Assembly: GCF_023100905.1 (NCBI RefSeq)
Contig: NZ_CP064686.1
Location: 1,302,001 to 1,366,000, forward strand
Direction: 5' to 3'
Origin: Bradyrhizobium sp. 4
Lineage (GTDB): Bacteria; Pseudomonadota; Alphaproteobacteria; Rhizobiales; Xanthobacteraceae
Length of the DNA stretch: 64,000 bases
A program made the translations under genes and the position numbers. Of the stretch, positions 1-9,905 are shown in pieces. Every line of letters begins with the position of its first letter. The first letter of the stretch is position 1. The notes beneath the pieces were generated by a model. That model ran no database searches and was not told the DNA's origin. It worked only from the letters and a program-made list of their open reading frames with translations.

Positions 1-111
1 AAAAAAGTCAAACGCCGCACCCGGCAAAAGCCAAAGCACACCCACGCCGCCGCTGATCGGTTGGCCATCCAGGAAATCCGCCGCATCGCCATCAGGCTTG
101 CTCGAAAGTGA
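1..111 (+). CDS. C-terminal tail of an ORF cut by the window edge
   Basis: The reading frame is open from base 1 and stops with TGA at 109-111. The 36 visible residues are very basic (KKVKRRTRQKPKH at the start, IRRIAIRLARK at the end), as in the tail of a DNA-binding protein or transposase. I do not recognise the family. Confidence 0.3.
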   Translation, partial: KKVKRRTRQKPKHTHAAADRLAIQEIRRIAIRLARK

Positions 112-264
112 ATCCAACCCGAGCATGTAATCGCATGGTCATTCTGGCGCAGAGCTCACCAGGCGCCGCTTAGCGCGCGTATCTCGAAGCAACAACTGTA
201 ATGTTAGGCAGGATCCTCTCGCGGACATACCTCATTCAGGATCGTGACGCCAGAATGCACGGCC

Positions 265-1140
265 TCAGTAGGCGCCCATCGCAAGCGAAATTTTCCGCGC
301 CGCTGTGATTGTTGCCGGCACGAGTTTTTCTCGGGCCTCACGAAGCGTTAGCCGACTGCGAGGACCGCAAAGACTAATCCCACCCAGCACCGTGTTTGAA
401 CCATCAACAATGACAGCCCCCACAGCGGTTTCGTGCTCGAAATATTGTGATTCCGACACGACGGCCTCCTCCTGCGCGACCTTCTGCAAGAGCTTGCGCA
501 CCTTATCGGGTGTGACCGCCTTATCCGGATATCTCTCGTAATTCGTGCCGCGAATGATATGCTCTCGCTCATCTGCCGGAAGGCGAGCAACAATCGCATG
601 ACCTACGATGCTGTAGAGAGCGGGCATTCGAAGGCCGACTTGTACATTCATCCCGACAATGTCCAAGCTGGGAATACGCCAAACGAGGATGACGTCCATG
701 CCGTCTAGCACCATGAGATTGACGGTTTCTCCAGTCTTCTGGTGTGCTTCAACCAGAAACTGCTGGGCTCGCTCGATCAATCCGTCGCTATAGGTATAAG
801 CATAGGCGAACTCAAGCAGCCGGGGGGACGGCGAATATTGCTTAGTATCTTCGTGCTTTCGTACCAAGCCCAGTTGATCGAACGTAAAAAGAACGCGCTG
901 GGCTGCGCTTTTGTCCAAACCTGTCAGCTTTGTGACTGCAGCGAGGGTTAATCGCGGTCGTTCGCGGCTGAATGCATAAAGCACCAAAACAGCTTTCTCA
1001 ATTGAATTCACAAACAGCGAATGGTCGCGGGTATACTCTTTCCGCCGTCCACGACCCTTGGAGACCGCCTTTGTGATCGTTTTGGGATGAATTTGGCCAC
1101 ATTGCAACGCTTGATGTTCCGACATCGACTTGAATTTCAT
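265..1140 (-). CDS. IclR family transcriptional regulator
   Basis: A 291-residue protein with the two-domain IclR plan. An N-terminal winged helix lies around residues 45-110 (LTLAAVTKLTGL followed by KSAAQRVLFTF). The effector-binding domain follows, with the typical ALYSIVGHAIVARLP stretch and a late AVGAVIVDGSN-GGISL strand. IclR proteins are usually about 250 residues; the extra 40 at the N-terminus are basic and could mean that an internal Met is the true start. It lies 18 bp downstream of, and in the same direction as, a racemase-family gene, so the two are probably co-transcribed. The ligand cannot be told from sequence. Confidence 0.85.
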   Translation of the reverse strand: MKFKSMSEHQALQCGQIHPKTITKAVSKGRGRRKEYTRDHSLFVNSIEKAVLVLYAFSRERPRLTLAAVTKLTGLDKSAAQRVLFTFDQLGLVRKHEDTKQYSPSPRLLEFAYAYTYSDGLIERAQQFLVEAHQKTGETVNLMVLDGMDVILVWRIPSLDIVGMNVQVGLRMPALYSIVGHAIVARLPADEREHIIRGTNYERYPDKAVTPDKVRKLLQKVAQEEAVVSESQYFEHETAVGAVIVDGSNTVLGGISLCGPRSRLTLREAREKLVPATITAARKISLAMGAY

Positions 1141-1158
1141 CGCCGTAAGAGATCGGCT

Positions 1159-1848
1159 CTATGCAAAGATCGGCTTATTGACCCCGTTCAGGGCAAACCC
1201 AACGAGACTTAAAATGTCAAACACCGGTCTACCTGTCTTTCGCTGAATTGCCTGGGCAAATGGCGGCAAGTTGTGACACTCGCAAACAAACGCTTTGATG
1301 TCGGGAAAGCGCTCCAGCAGCAGCTCCGAAGCGCGCGCGACGCAGGTTTCTATCCTTTGCAACTCTAGTCCGCCAATCCCCTTTAGGTAAGGGTCAGCGA
1401 ACTCCTTATTGCGCTGCAAGCCAAGAACTGCTGTGGGCACGTCATCGGAAACACCTGCTAAGTGCAGATATTCCTTTGTAAGCGCTTCATCGTCTGCGGT
1501 AATTACGGCTACGCGCCCCGCCACCAGACGGTGTACAAGTGGAATCTGAAGCAGTGATGACGCCACAAACGGGATCCGTAGCTGTCTTGCAATCGCATCT
1601 TGCAGAGGAATAAGAAATCCGCATGTGGTCGTGACGACATTGGCGCCCTGTTCTTGCAATTTAAGCGCACCTTCTAAATACGGCGCTAGGAGAGCTGCAT
1701 TTGGGGCAGGGCGCACCACGTCGTCAGGAGTCAGCCCGCGAGCAACGTGCAAAATGGTTCGGCAAGGATAGGACTCTGCATTGCCCGCGTCCCCCGCGGG
1801 ACGACGAAAGGACCTTTCTGGTAGTACAATGACGCCGACCGTGATCAT
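1159..1848 (-). CDS. Asp/Glu/hydantoin racemase family protein
   Basis: I place the start at the ATG giving MITVGVIVLP (229 residues), because the fold begins with this first beta strand; an upstream ATG adds 13 residues without family similarity. The two halves each carry a cysteine typical of cofactor-independent Asp/Glu racemases: Cys76 in VVTTTCGF and Cys189/Cys191 in AFVCECHNLPP. Members include amino-acid, hydantoin and maleate racemases/isomerases. Substrate is unknown. It precedes the IclR regulator gene, suggesting a small catabolic unit under its control. Confidence 0.75.
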   Translation of the reverse strand: MITVGVIVLPERSFRRPAGDAGNAESYPCRTILHVARGLTPDDVVRPAPNAALLAPYLEGALKLQEQGANVVTTTCGFLIPLQDAIARQLRIPFVASSLLQIPLVHRLVAGRVAVITADDEALTKEYLHLAGVSDDVPTAVLGLQRNKEFADPYLKGIGGLELQRIETCVARASELLLERFPDIKAFVCECHNLPPFAQAIQRKTGRPVFDILSLVGFALNGVNKPIFA

Positions 1849-2161
1849 AGCTCTTCCCAGTTGATTGAGGACTGCTCGAATGCGCACCGAATAGGAGATG
1901 CAAGCATTTGCCGCTTCGGTCCACTACCAACATCAGCAGTTGATCTAACCAGGGTATACGGTACCATCGGGTTGCCCATAGCAATATACAAAGTTTAAGT
2001 GTGAAATCAAAATAAACACAAATTCATAGTTGATCGATAATTTCGTCTAACCTGAGGAGGTTGAAGAAGATATCCCAACGCAGGTACAGGCCCACTACGC
2101 TCGGTCCCGGCAATCATTCGGCGCACGCTGAGAATTGCAGCGACCTTCACATGAGGCAATC

Positions 2162-2686
2162 ATGCAGGAACGGAAATTGGTGTCATCCTGGATCACGCCT
2201 AAGGCAAGTAACGGTTTTGAAAGCGCCATTGCCGGACGCGGGGTCGTCGCTCTCGAACGGATCCAGAACGGTGAGGTGGTCGCCGTTAGAAGCGGACATG
2301 TCATGACCCTCGATGAGTGTCGCTCCTTAAGCCAAGGTCGCCTGGAGAACAACTGCTTCCAGATCTCTGATGATCTGTGTCTTGGGGCAGTGAGCGAGGA
2401 AGAGTATGAGTCGATCCAGACCTTCCTCAACCACTCTTGCGACCCAAACGTGGGCATAGCAGGGAACGTGGTAATTGTTGCCATGCGCGGGATCGAGCGG
2501 GGGGAGGAACTCACACTTGACTACGCCACGCTGGGCAATAACAGCGATAAATCGATGCACTGCTGCTGCGGCGCCGCGCGGTGTCGGAAGATCGTTACTT
2601 TTCGCGACTGGCGACTACCCGAGCTTCAGGAAAGATATCAAGGCTATTTCGCCTTCCATCTCACCCCGCAATTACGCTCGGGATAA
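2162..2686 (+). CDS. SET domain-containing protein
   Basis: A 174-residue protein that is essentially one SET (lysine methyltransferase-type) domain. It shows an N-terminal GRGVVALERIQNGEVV segment, the cofactor-binding NHSCDPNVG around residues 96-104, GEELTLDYA, and a post-SET cysteine cluster CCCGAARC. The start at 2162 is chosen because GAGG lies 8 bases upstream. It is divergent from the racemase operon, leaving a shared intergenic region of about 310 bp. Bacterial SET proteins may methylate own proteins or act as secreted effectors; no secretion signal is obvious here. Confidence 0.85.
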   Translation: MQERKLVSSWITPKASNGFESAIAGRGVVALERIQNGEVVAVRSGHVMTLDECRSLSQGRLENNCFQISDDLCLGAVSEEEYESIQTFLNHSCDPNVGIAGNVVIVAMRGIERGEELTLDYATLGNNSDKSMHCCCGAARCRKIVTFRDWRLPELQERYQGYFAFHLTPQLRSG

Positions 2687-3299
2687 AGCGACGCAACCTG
2701 AGTGCGTATGAGGAGATCACCGCCGAGTATAACAATATGGTCTACGGACGCGAGGTGCGAGGAGGTTGAGGCGCGGCCAATGTTTTTGTCCTGACACAAG
2801 CATTTTTGGGGTTCTCGACAGACAGTCTGCTGCAAGTTCGCGCGGCTGCTACCGAGCCAGGGAAGAGCGCCACGCACCACAACTGCCATCCAGCGGCAGC
2901 ACGAGGAGACCAAGCGACGGATCAAAAGGCAGACGATGCCGCCGTTTGGCTCTGACCGGGCGTAGCGGACGAACACATTCGTTGGTTATCCTATGTACTC
3001 ATCGCAGCTTCACATTGGGACCCTTCGTGCAAAACTTCTCGCCTGAATGTACGTTCGGGAGCCCGGCCTTCGATGCGGCAGGCCCATCTGGGCAGCGAGA
3101 AAGTTTTTCGGGGATTTCGGCGGCGACACGTCATAGACCTCACAGTGGGGAAGAGCGGTCGCCGGCTCCAACTATGCGTACGCCGAGGCCTGCCCAAGCG
3201 AAATCTCAACGTCGCGTCACTAATCGTAACGGGTGTTTTGATCGCGCCTTTTCCTTAAGATTACGATCGGCGAGTGTGACGATCTCTGAATCGGGGAGA
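2687..3299. other. No recognisable gene
   Basis: About 600 bp between the SET gene and the IS66 relic. Both strands contain open frames of up to 184 codons, but the translations are rich in Arg/Ser/Pro and match nothing I know. Confidence 0.4.
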
Positions 3300-3514
3300 T
3301 CGTGTTGCGTCTACGCTTAACCATACGCTTGAGCCGGAGGCAACGACGGCGCGCCAGCTTGAGGTTATCGCCGGAACGGGCCGTCGCCCGGTGGTTCTCG
3401 GCAGATGACAAGGCCCGGATGATTGAAGAGACGTTTTCCCGGGGTGCGGTGGTGTCGGAAGTTGCGCGGCGGCATGAGCTTGCGTGTAGCAACTGTTCAC
3501 GTGCGCGCATTTGA
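3300..3514 (+). pseudogene. IS66 TnpA relic
   Basis: The stretch WFSADDKARMIEETFSRGAV followed by VSEVARRHELACSN is the helix-turn-helix of IS66-family TnpA. The upstream part of the same protein (LEPEATTARQLEVIAGTGRR) is in another frame, so there is a frameshift near 3395. The gene ends abruptly at the junction with the IS701 relic. Confidence 0.7.
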
Positions 3515-3522
3515 CGGAGAGC

Positions 3523-4461
3523 TTAGAGCAGACGCGAGCTAGCCTGCGGGCATCTATAACCCGGAGCCTCGCTTCGCGAACGCCGGCCGCACGCCCTTGA
3601 CGCTGGTCTCTTCCATCTCGGTCGCAATCGTATGGCCGTCCCGCTGCGCCAACTCACGGTTTTCCATTTGGCGCTGGCCAGCATTTGTTCTGCCGCAATC
3701 GATAAGATATCGGGCACGTGGTGCTTTCGTGGTTTGCCACGGGCTTTGGTGATCGGCCAAATGAGCTTCACATCGACCGGATACACTTTCTGGTGCCGAG
3801 GGATACCGACCGCCCAGGCCAGCCCGCGCTCTGTTAGCCCTTGTCGAAACGGCGCGCTGAGGCCGTATCCTGCATCCGCCAGCACACATCCAAAGCGTAT
3901 GTTGGCTGCCATCGCGCGGTCAATCTCGGCCAAAGCGATCTCCGGCTTGGACCGCGGCGTTCGGTGTTCGACTGGCACGCGAGCGCGCTTCAAGCGAGGC
4001 ATGTCGCTTGTCCAGCTGTCAGGCAGAAAGAGACGTAACGCGACCATCACGGGCACTTCCCCGCGCGCAAGCGTTAAAGACACCAGCGTTTGGCAATTTG
4101 CAGTTTTACCGAGAGCCGACGCGTATTGAGCCGCAACACCGACCGATCGCTCACCCTTTTTCGGCAGTGAGGTGTCATCAATAACCAGCACCGCATCCCT
4201 GCCGCCGACAAGTCGGTCCGCCTGGTTGAGCAGCTCTGTCTCTAGCGGCGTCGCGTTCCAGACGCCGTCCGCAATGAAATGGTGCAACTGGTCGTAGTTG
4301 CTCGTGGCAAGGCGTTCCGCCATCGGCTGAACGCTCTTGCGATCGCCAGGACCGATCAATCCCGCAACATATAGAGGACACATCCGCTGTCGGGTCTTAT
4401 GACCCAGCCGGTCCAAGAACGGCATCAGCCAGCGTTCGAGTTCGTCTTCCCATCCCGGCAT
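3523..4461 (-). pseudogene. IS701 family transposase, 3' truncated
   Basis: The N-terminal three quarters of an IS701-type DDE transposase are intact: MPGWEDELERWL at the start, the first acidic motif in LVIDDTSLPKKG, and FGCVLADAGYG with the second. After about residue 270 (AKWKTVSWRSGT) the frame no longer matches; the expected continuation (ARLRVIDA) appears in a different frame, and then the sequence runs into the IS66 relic. The element is therefore frameshifted and cut. Confidence 0.8.
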
Positions 4462-4554
4462 GGTCAGCCCTCCAAGAGCCGACCACCCATGAATCATTGA
4501 AAAATTGATTCGGGAATCCTATAAATCGCGGCAAAATCAACAATCTGCCAAAGT

Positions 4555-4890
4555 AGTGCTAATCTGATGGCGGTCTTCTGCATTCTCAGCTGGCGCGTGC
4601 TCTGGCTCACCATGCTCAATCGCACGGCCCCAGACGCGTCACCGAAGATGGCCTTGACGGACACCGAGATCGCATTGCTCGATGAACTCATCAGCGACGT
4701 CGGCAATCGACGATGTCGCCCTGGAACCCTCGCATTCTACTTGACCAAACTTGCACGATTGGGTGGCTACCTGGCCAGGGCCGCCGATCCGCCACCCGGA
4801 AATGTTGTCATCTGGCGCGGACTCTCCAGACTCACCGATATCGAACTCGGCGCCGAAATCGGAGCGGCTGGAAATGTGGGTAATTGAAAG
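4555..4890 (+). pseudogene. IS4 family transposase, C-terminal relic with right end
   Basis: Encodes only the C-terminus of an IS4-type transposase (FCILSWRVLWLTMLNRTAPD, then LARLGGYLARAADPPPGN). It ends with the terminal sequence GTGGGTAATTGAAAG, the same end used by the two IS4 elements at 18.2-24.1 kb. The left part is missing. Confidence 0.75.
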
Positions 4891-4896
4891 GTCCAC

Positions 4897-5325
4897 CGGA
4901 GGCTTACGCTCCAGCCGCACCGGACGGAGACATTCAAGCTCTCCACGAACCAAACTTCATGGCCAAAGTGCGCGACCTCTTGGGCCTTTACGTCCGGCCG
5001 CCGGAGCTCGGTGTCGCATGCGTGGATGAGAACCAGTCCGGGCCGGTGGAGCGCAGCCACCATGCTGCCGATGCGTTTCGGCCAGCCGGCCCGAAGGAAC
5101 CATGAGTACAGAAGACATCGCACCACACCGCTGTTTGCCGCTCTCGACATTGCGAGCGGACGAGCCATCGGCGAGTGCTAGGGAGGTCACCGTGCTGCCA
5201 AATTCCGTCAGTTCCTCGACGAGGTCGAGGCCGCTGTGCCGCGCGACCAGGCGCTCGGTGTACTTAATGGATCCGTATTGGGCGGATTCAAACGGTCGTC
5301 GCAACACCAATTGTTTTCACTCATG
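4897..5325 (+). pseudogene. IS630 family transposase relic
   Basis: Frames of an IS630-type transposase are visible in pieces: LQPHRTETFKLST, then FMAKVRDLLGLYVRPPE and CVDEN in another frame, then RRHRTTPLFAALDIASGRAI with a stop and QFLDEVEAAVPRDQALGVLN. At least two frameshifts and a stop make it non-functional. Confidence 0.7.
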
Positions 5326-6165
5326 ACAGTAATTCGTCAAGCGCTTCTGCCGGCGTTTTCCAGCCCAGTGTCTTTCTCGGTCGGGCATTGAGGGCCGCTG
5401 CTACAGCGGATATCTCGTAGGCGCTGTGGATGCTCAGGTCTGTGCCTTTCGGAAAGTACTGCCGCAGCAACCCGTTGGTGTTCTCGTTAGTGCCGCGCTG
5501 CCAAGGGCTTTGCGGGTCGCAGAAGTAGACCTGGATACCCGCATCGATCTTGAGGGGTCGTGCTGAGCCATTTCGGCTCCTTGATCCCAAGTCAGCGTGC
5601 GACGTAGTTCTTCGGGCAAAGTGATGATGGTGCGCGAGATCGCGTCACGCACGGCTTCCGCCCCGTGTCCCGCAAGCGCAGGTCCGTTCTTCTTGCGCGG
5701 AGCTTCGCCATGACCCGCCAACCGGGGAAGGTGCAATAGCATTGTGAAGCGCGTCGTGCGTTCGACCAACGTGCCGATCGCCGAGCTGCCAAGACCGAGG
5801 ATGAGGTCTCCCTCCCAATGTCCCGGCACGGCTCGATCGGCCGCTTCAGCGGGGCGCTCACTGATCATGATCTCCGGCGAGACAAAGCCCTTGCCCCGCC
5901 TGCGTACGCGCCCCCTGGGCACGCGCAACACGCGGCCGGTTCGCAAGCAGGCGGTCAGTTCGCTGCGTAGTATACCGCGGCCCTGAACGAAGAGAGCCTG
6001 ATAGATGGCGTCGTGGCTGATGCGCATCGCTCTGCCGGGCGGGCAGCCCGGACCGATCCGGGAAGCTGCCTGCTGGTCGCCTGGAAGGCGCCCATTCTTT
6101 GCCATGGCTGAAGAGAATGCGCGGCGCAAGGGTGCCGGAAAGAAGGAAACAGCCGTCTTCGCCAA
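5324..6165 (-). pseudogene. IS30 family transposase relic, frameshifted
   Basis: The central and C-terminal DDE region of an IS30-type transposase is clear: ISHDAIYQALFVQGRG, VPGHWEGDLILG (first acidic residue), TLTWDQGAEMAQH, and in the next frame VYFCDPQSPWQRGTNENTNG with the final catalytic Glu. One extra base in a CCCC run near 5560 separates the last two parts. The N-terminal DNA-binding region is replaced by unrelated sequence. Confidence 0.8.
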
Positions 6166-6605
6166 GCTCGTCAGCGGGGACTGGATTGGTCGCTACGACT
6201 TTTTTTCATAATAGGAGCGACCGGGTTCGTCAAAAGTTGGTCAGCCTGTGCCCTCGGCCACAAGGCCTGCCGCGACAACCGCTCGGTTCTCTACCATCCC
6301 CGTCCCAAGATTGTTCGAAGATGGGCCACTCGCGCGGGGGATGGACGTTGTGCCCGCTTGCTCAAAACCCTTCGCCGCGCCCAGCTTCTGATTTTGGACG
6401 ATTGGGGATTGTCGGTATTCACCGCCGCCGAGCAGCGCGATCTACTGGAAGTCCTTGAGGACTGCCATAGCCGCGCCTCCATCATCCTGACAAGCCAACT
6501 CGCTGTGGAGACAATTGGCGGTGCTGGTTTTCGACATTTTTTGAACCTGCCACTGGCCTTATCCGGGCGAGCGCCAGCATGCCGCCTATGAAGTTGATCA
6601 GCTGT
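6140..6605 (+). pseudogene. IS21 IstB helper ATPase relic
   Basis: Pieces of an IstB-type AAA+ ATPase: FAKLVSGDWIGRYD, ALGHKACRDNRSVLYH, and a well preserved Walker B region, LLILDDWGLSVFTAAEQRDL, followed by ASIILTSQLAVE. The P-loop segment is lost and frames change between pieces. It resembles IstB of the intact IS21 at 21.3 kb without being identical. Confidence 0.7.
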
Positions 6606-6632
6606 TAAAACGGCAGAAGCGATCGCGGCCCC

Positions 6633-7478
6633 TCAGGCATAGTAGACAAAAAAACGCGCCTCGAGACTCTCACGTGGCTTCGCATTCGGAAACGCACGAC
6701 GATTGTCGAAAGCCGCATGGACAGCCTTGGGATTGCAATGCACCTCAGAATCATAGCCCTTAAACAGAATGAATTCGTCCGCTGTCATCTCCGGAAAGTA
6801 GTACCAACGGTGAGCCGGATTGAAGTGCGCGAGGCATAGCCTCAACGGGGTGTTAAGAAACGTGCGACCTTCCACTACGACAATGTCGGCATCGTCAACG
6901 GAGCGGCCATCGCAGAACGCTAAGGGAAAATCCTGCGGAGGCGGCGAGAATGCATGCCAAGTTTGAATTATCATCAATCGAGAATACGCTCGACTCGGAA
7001 TGCTTTGCGATTCATCCTCAATCGCGGCAAGCATGGGGCCGGCTATCGGCGCGTAATCAATGTGAGCCAATCCATCCGGCTTCAATACTCTGGGAATGGG
7101 TCCCCCGCCGGCAGAACGAAGGATCACGCCAGATCTGCGTGGTACGACCCACGACGCATTGAAGTAATTCTTGATAAACGGAACCATTTCTTTTAGATAC
7201 CTGTCGCGCATAATCTCCGGATCATGCTCCTTTGCACAGGACACCTTGTGCTTAATTAGAGTGAAACCTTCTCGGTCAAGGGATAGCTCGTTAACGATCG
7301 GGCGCGCGTTGCGGATAGTGACGTCGTAGCCGAGCCCGAGCAAGTCGAAGCTCGACAATACAACTTCGGGACCTTTTTCGTCAGATGCGCGTCGAGCGAA
7401 TATGATCTTACCTGCCACCGGCTCGAACTGGTCACGGTTTACTTTTACTGTCGATGATTCCGTTGTCGGGTTTGCCAT
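6633..7478 (-). CDS. CmcJ/NvfI-type oxidoreductase (GA4 desaturase family)
   Basis: A 281-residue protein matching the pattern of the CmcJ/NvfI/GA4-desaturase group, thought to be Fe(II)/2-oxoglutarate-type oxygenases of secondary metabolism. Landmarks are a HIDY motif (possible metal ligands) near the centre, WHAFSPPPQDFPLAFCDGRSV, FPEMTADEFILFKGYDSE, and a C-terminal PRESLEARFFVYY with the conserved Arg. The start at 7478 has GAGGAAAC six bases upstream. It stands alone between mobile-element relics. It appears intact. Substrate is unknown. Confidence 0.75.
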   Translation of the reverse strand: MANPTTESSTVKVNRDQFEPVAGKIIFARRASDEKGPEVVLSSFDLLGLGYDVTIRNARPIVNELSLDREGFTLIKHKVSCAKEHDPEIMRDRYLKEMVPFIKNYFNASWVVPRRSGVILRSAGGGPIPRVLKPDGLAHIDYAPIAGPMLAAIEDESQSIPSRAYSRLMIIQTWHAFSPPPQDFPLAFCDGRSVDDADIVVVEGRTFLNTPLRLCLAHFNPAHRWYYFPEMTADEFILFKGYDSEVHCNPKAVHAAFDNRRAFPNAKPRESLEARFFVYYA

Positions 7479-7859
7479 GGGTTTGTTTCCTCAGTTCTAC
7501 AATGGCTTTCTCTAGTGCCAATACATAAGCGAGAGGCGACGCCGAATGGCTGCAAAATGCCGCCTCAAAGCGCGGAAACTGCGCAAATATAGGGTGGGTC
7601 GTGCTGGATTTCGACGCTGAACCGTTGCGCCTTTGCGACTCTGGCACATGGTCCACAACCGAGCAGCGGCACGTTGAAACACCGCATGTTGTTGACCCGG
7701 GCCGGATTAAGCCTACTTCACCCCGCGGCACTCCGCTTGGCAGCCCAACAGGCAGATGCTCCACTTGTTTGTCGTGGCCATTTTCGAGCAGGTCCTGGCC
7801 GACGGTCGCGTCGGCTCGACGGCTCGAACTCGCCATCAGGTCATCAACGATTACGAGAA

Positions 7860-8610
7860 AAGACTAGCCTCTTTTCTGGGATCGATTGCGGCGAACACAC
7901 CTGGGCGACAACTCCAACACTGCTGCAGACGGCGAAAACGACTGGCGTCGATCCGTTCGCCTGGCTCGCCCCAACATTTTAGCGTATCGCCAACGGCTCG
8001 CCGACCAGCCGGCAAGATGCCCTTCAGCACGCAGCCCCTTTGCCGATCCCACGCAAATTCCAAAGCGTTCCATGCACTTTCATTTTGCCATCCGATGACG
8101 AGGAACCGTATTTCCGGCAAGCCAGGCGTTTGCACGCGAACCAGTCCACTCTCGCCGTCGCCGGTCTTGCAGCGCGTCCGATTGAGCGACACGGCGAACT
8201 TTCGATGAGGCCAATGACAATGGGTGCCATATTCCCCGGATATCGGCCTATCTTAACGTGAGCCACACGGAACCTCCGTGTGCCGGCGGCCGGTCCAGTG
8301 GATGAGCGGAACCGTTGGCGTTCTCATCGAGATCGCAAACAATCTCGGACCACGGTGTGAACCAGTCGCTGCTTGGTGCGTGTGTCCGTCGGCGGTATAT
8401 TCCAAACGCGCGGCAGATCAAAGTTGCGGAAGCAAACCCGGTCGATCTTGGGACTGTTTGCCGATGCGGCGTGCAGCTCCTTGATTCGTGCCTCAAACTT
8501 GGCAACCCGCTCCAAGTCGCATTCCAGCGCACTTCCGGTTCACGGGCAACATGACGCCTGGCCGGATTGACAAGCTCGTATCGGCGTGCAGCCAGGCGAC
8601 TGCCTAGCAT
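7860..8610 (-). pseudogene. Serine recombinase (large resolvase) C-terminal relic
   Basis: Read in three frames on the minus strand, the segment gives SRLAARRYELVNPARRHVAR, then ERVAKFEARIKELHAAS (coiled coil), HVKIGRYPGNMAPIVI, LNRTRCKTGDGES and FAWDRQRG/LGICVGS-like pieces. In this order they match the region after the zinc ribbon of large serine recombinases found in rhizobial islands. The catalytic N-terminus is not found. Multiple frameshifts mean it is dead. Confidence 0.5.
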
Positions 8611-9064
8611 GCGACTTCAAACTTCCATCGACGGCGGCAATAATCTCTCGTCGAGGTGGTCGGGTAATATCGCCGCTTCATCAGCCAGACAGGAGACATA
8701 ACCGACATAACGAAACCGATCGTGTATGGTGCCTCGCATCCCGCTGATCGGCTCACGTCCAGTAAAGTGTGGGAGATAGGCCGGTCCATTGTGCCGGCGA
8801 GGTGGACGACCCTACACTGCACGGAAGATATCGACGATTTTGGTTCGCCGCGCGATGCGGCGCTGCAATCAAGATGGAAGGGGCGCGGCTATCTAGCAAG
8901 CACTTCGAGCGGCTCGGGAACCTGGAGTTTGCTCGCGCAACGCCGCGGGATTACGTGATAGGTTTCACCGCCGCATCCCTTCGCGAGCGCCGACCGATAT
9001 CATACCGGGTGAATGACGAGCCTCCCCAGTGTTGGATTAGCATTACAAAAGCAACTGTAATGTT

Positions 9065-9905
9065 AGGGTTCAGACTCAATTGATCCAATAAGCGACGAGA
9101 GCGGCGAGGTGGACGGCGGCCAAGAAGTTTCTGGCAAGTTTGTCGTAGCGAGTAGCAACACGCCTGAAATCCTTGAGCCGGCAGAAACAGCGCTCGATAA
9201 CATTGCGCCCTTTATAGAGGCGCTTGCTGAAGCTGTGGAGGGTTACCCGGTTGGATTTATTTGGAATGACGGGTTTCGCGCCGCGATTGACGATTTCGGC
9301 GCGAAAGCCGTCGCCATCGTAGCCTTTGTCCCCAATGAGGGAAGACATGGGCGGCGCGAGCTTCAAAAGGGCCGGCCCTGCGGCAATGTCTGCGGCTTGT
9401 CCCGGAGTGAGATGAAATGCGCAAGGTTTGCAATCAGGGTCGCTCAGCGCGTGGATTTTCGTGGTCCGCCCACCGCGCGAGCGGCCGATCGCCTGTTCAC
9501 ACTCCCCCCTTTTCCGCCGCTCGCCGAGCGATGCGCTTTGATCGATGTGGAGTCGATCGACAAAGCCACTCGGTCCTTGCCGCAGCGGGCGAGCGCTTCA
9601 AAGATCGCCTGCCAATGTCCGCGCTTAGCCCAGCGATTGAACCGATTGTAGATCGTCGTGTAAGGGCCATAGTCGGACGGGCAATCGCGCCAGCGTGCGC
9701 CGCACTGAAGCATGTGAATGATACCGCTGATAATGCGTCGATCGTCTTCGCGCGCCGGGCCGGTCTGGTTTGTTGGCAGATGCGGCTCTATCTGAGCCCA
9801 CTGCTTGTCGTTGAGCCAGAACAGTCCTTTCCGCATCGAAGTCCCCCGTGCCGAATCAACTTGGCACCAGGGAATCAGAACTCGCTAATTAGGTACAGAC
9901 CCTAA
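9065..9905 (-). mobile_element. IS5 family insertion sequence (IS427-like)
   Basis: The ends TTAGGGTTCAGAC (left) and its imperfect inverse GTCTGTACC...CCTAA (right) bracket a two-frame transposase. The right end supplies the last codon and stop of the Lrp/AsnC gene next door, so the element inserted at that gene's 3' end. Confidence 0.75.
9076..9836 (-). CDS. IS5 family transposase, two overlapping frames
   Basis: The first frame (from 9836 to 9444) begins MRKGLFWLNDKQWAQIEPHLP and contains DRVALSIDSTSIKAH with a catalytic Asp. The second frame (9366 to 9076) contains LIGDKGYDGDGFR and NVIERCFCRLKDFRRVATRYDK with the second Asp and the Glu. In IS427-group elements the two parts are joined by programmed frameshifting, so the split does not by itself mean decay. 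The frame between them (KIHALSDPDCKPCAFHLTPG) is preserved. Confidence 0.8.

Noticed and set aside
188..203. 16-bp repeat CAACTGTAATGTTAGG shared with 9053-9068
   Set aside because: One chance 16-mer pair is about what is expected in 64 kb; no element boundary is supported at 188.
137..257. 10-bp inverted repeat CATTCTGGCG / CGCCAGAATG
   Set aside because: Short and about 100 bp apart; no gene or IS between to support it as an element end.
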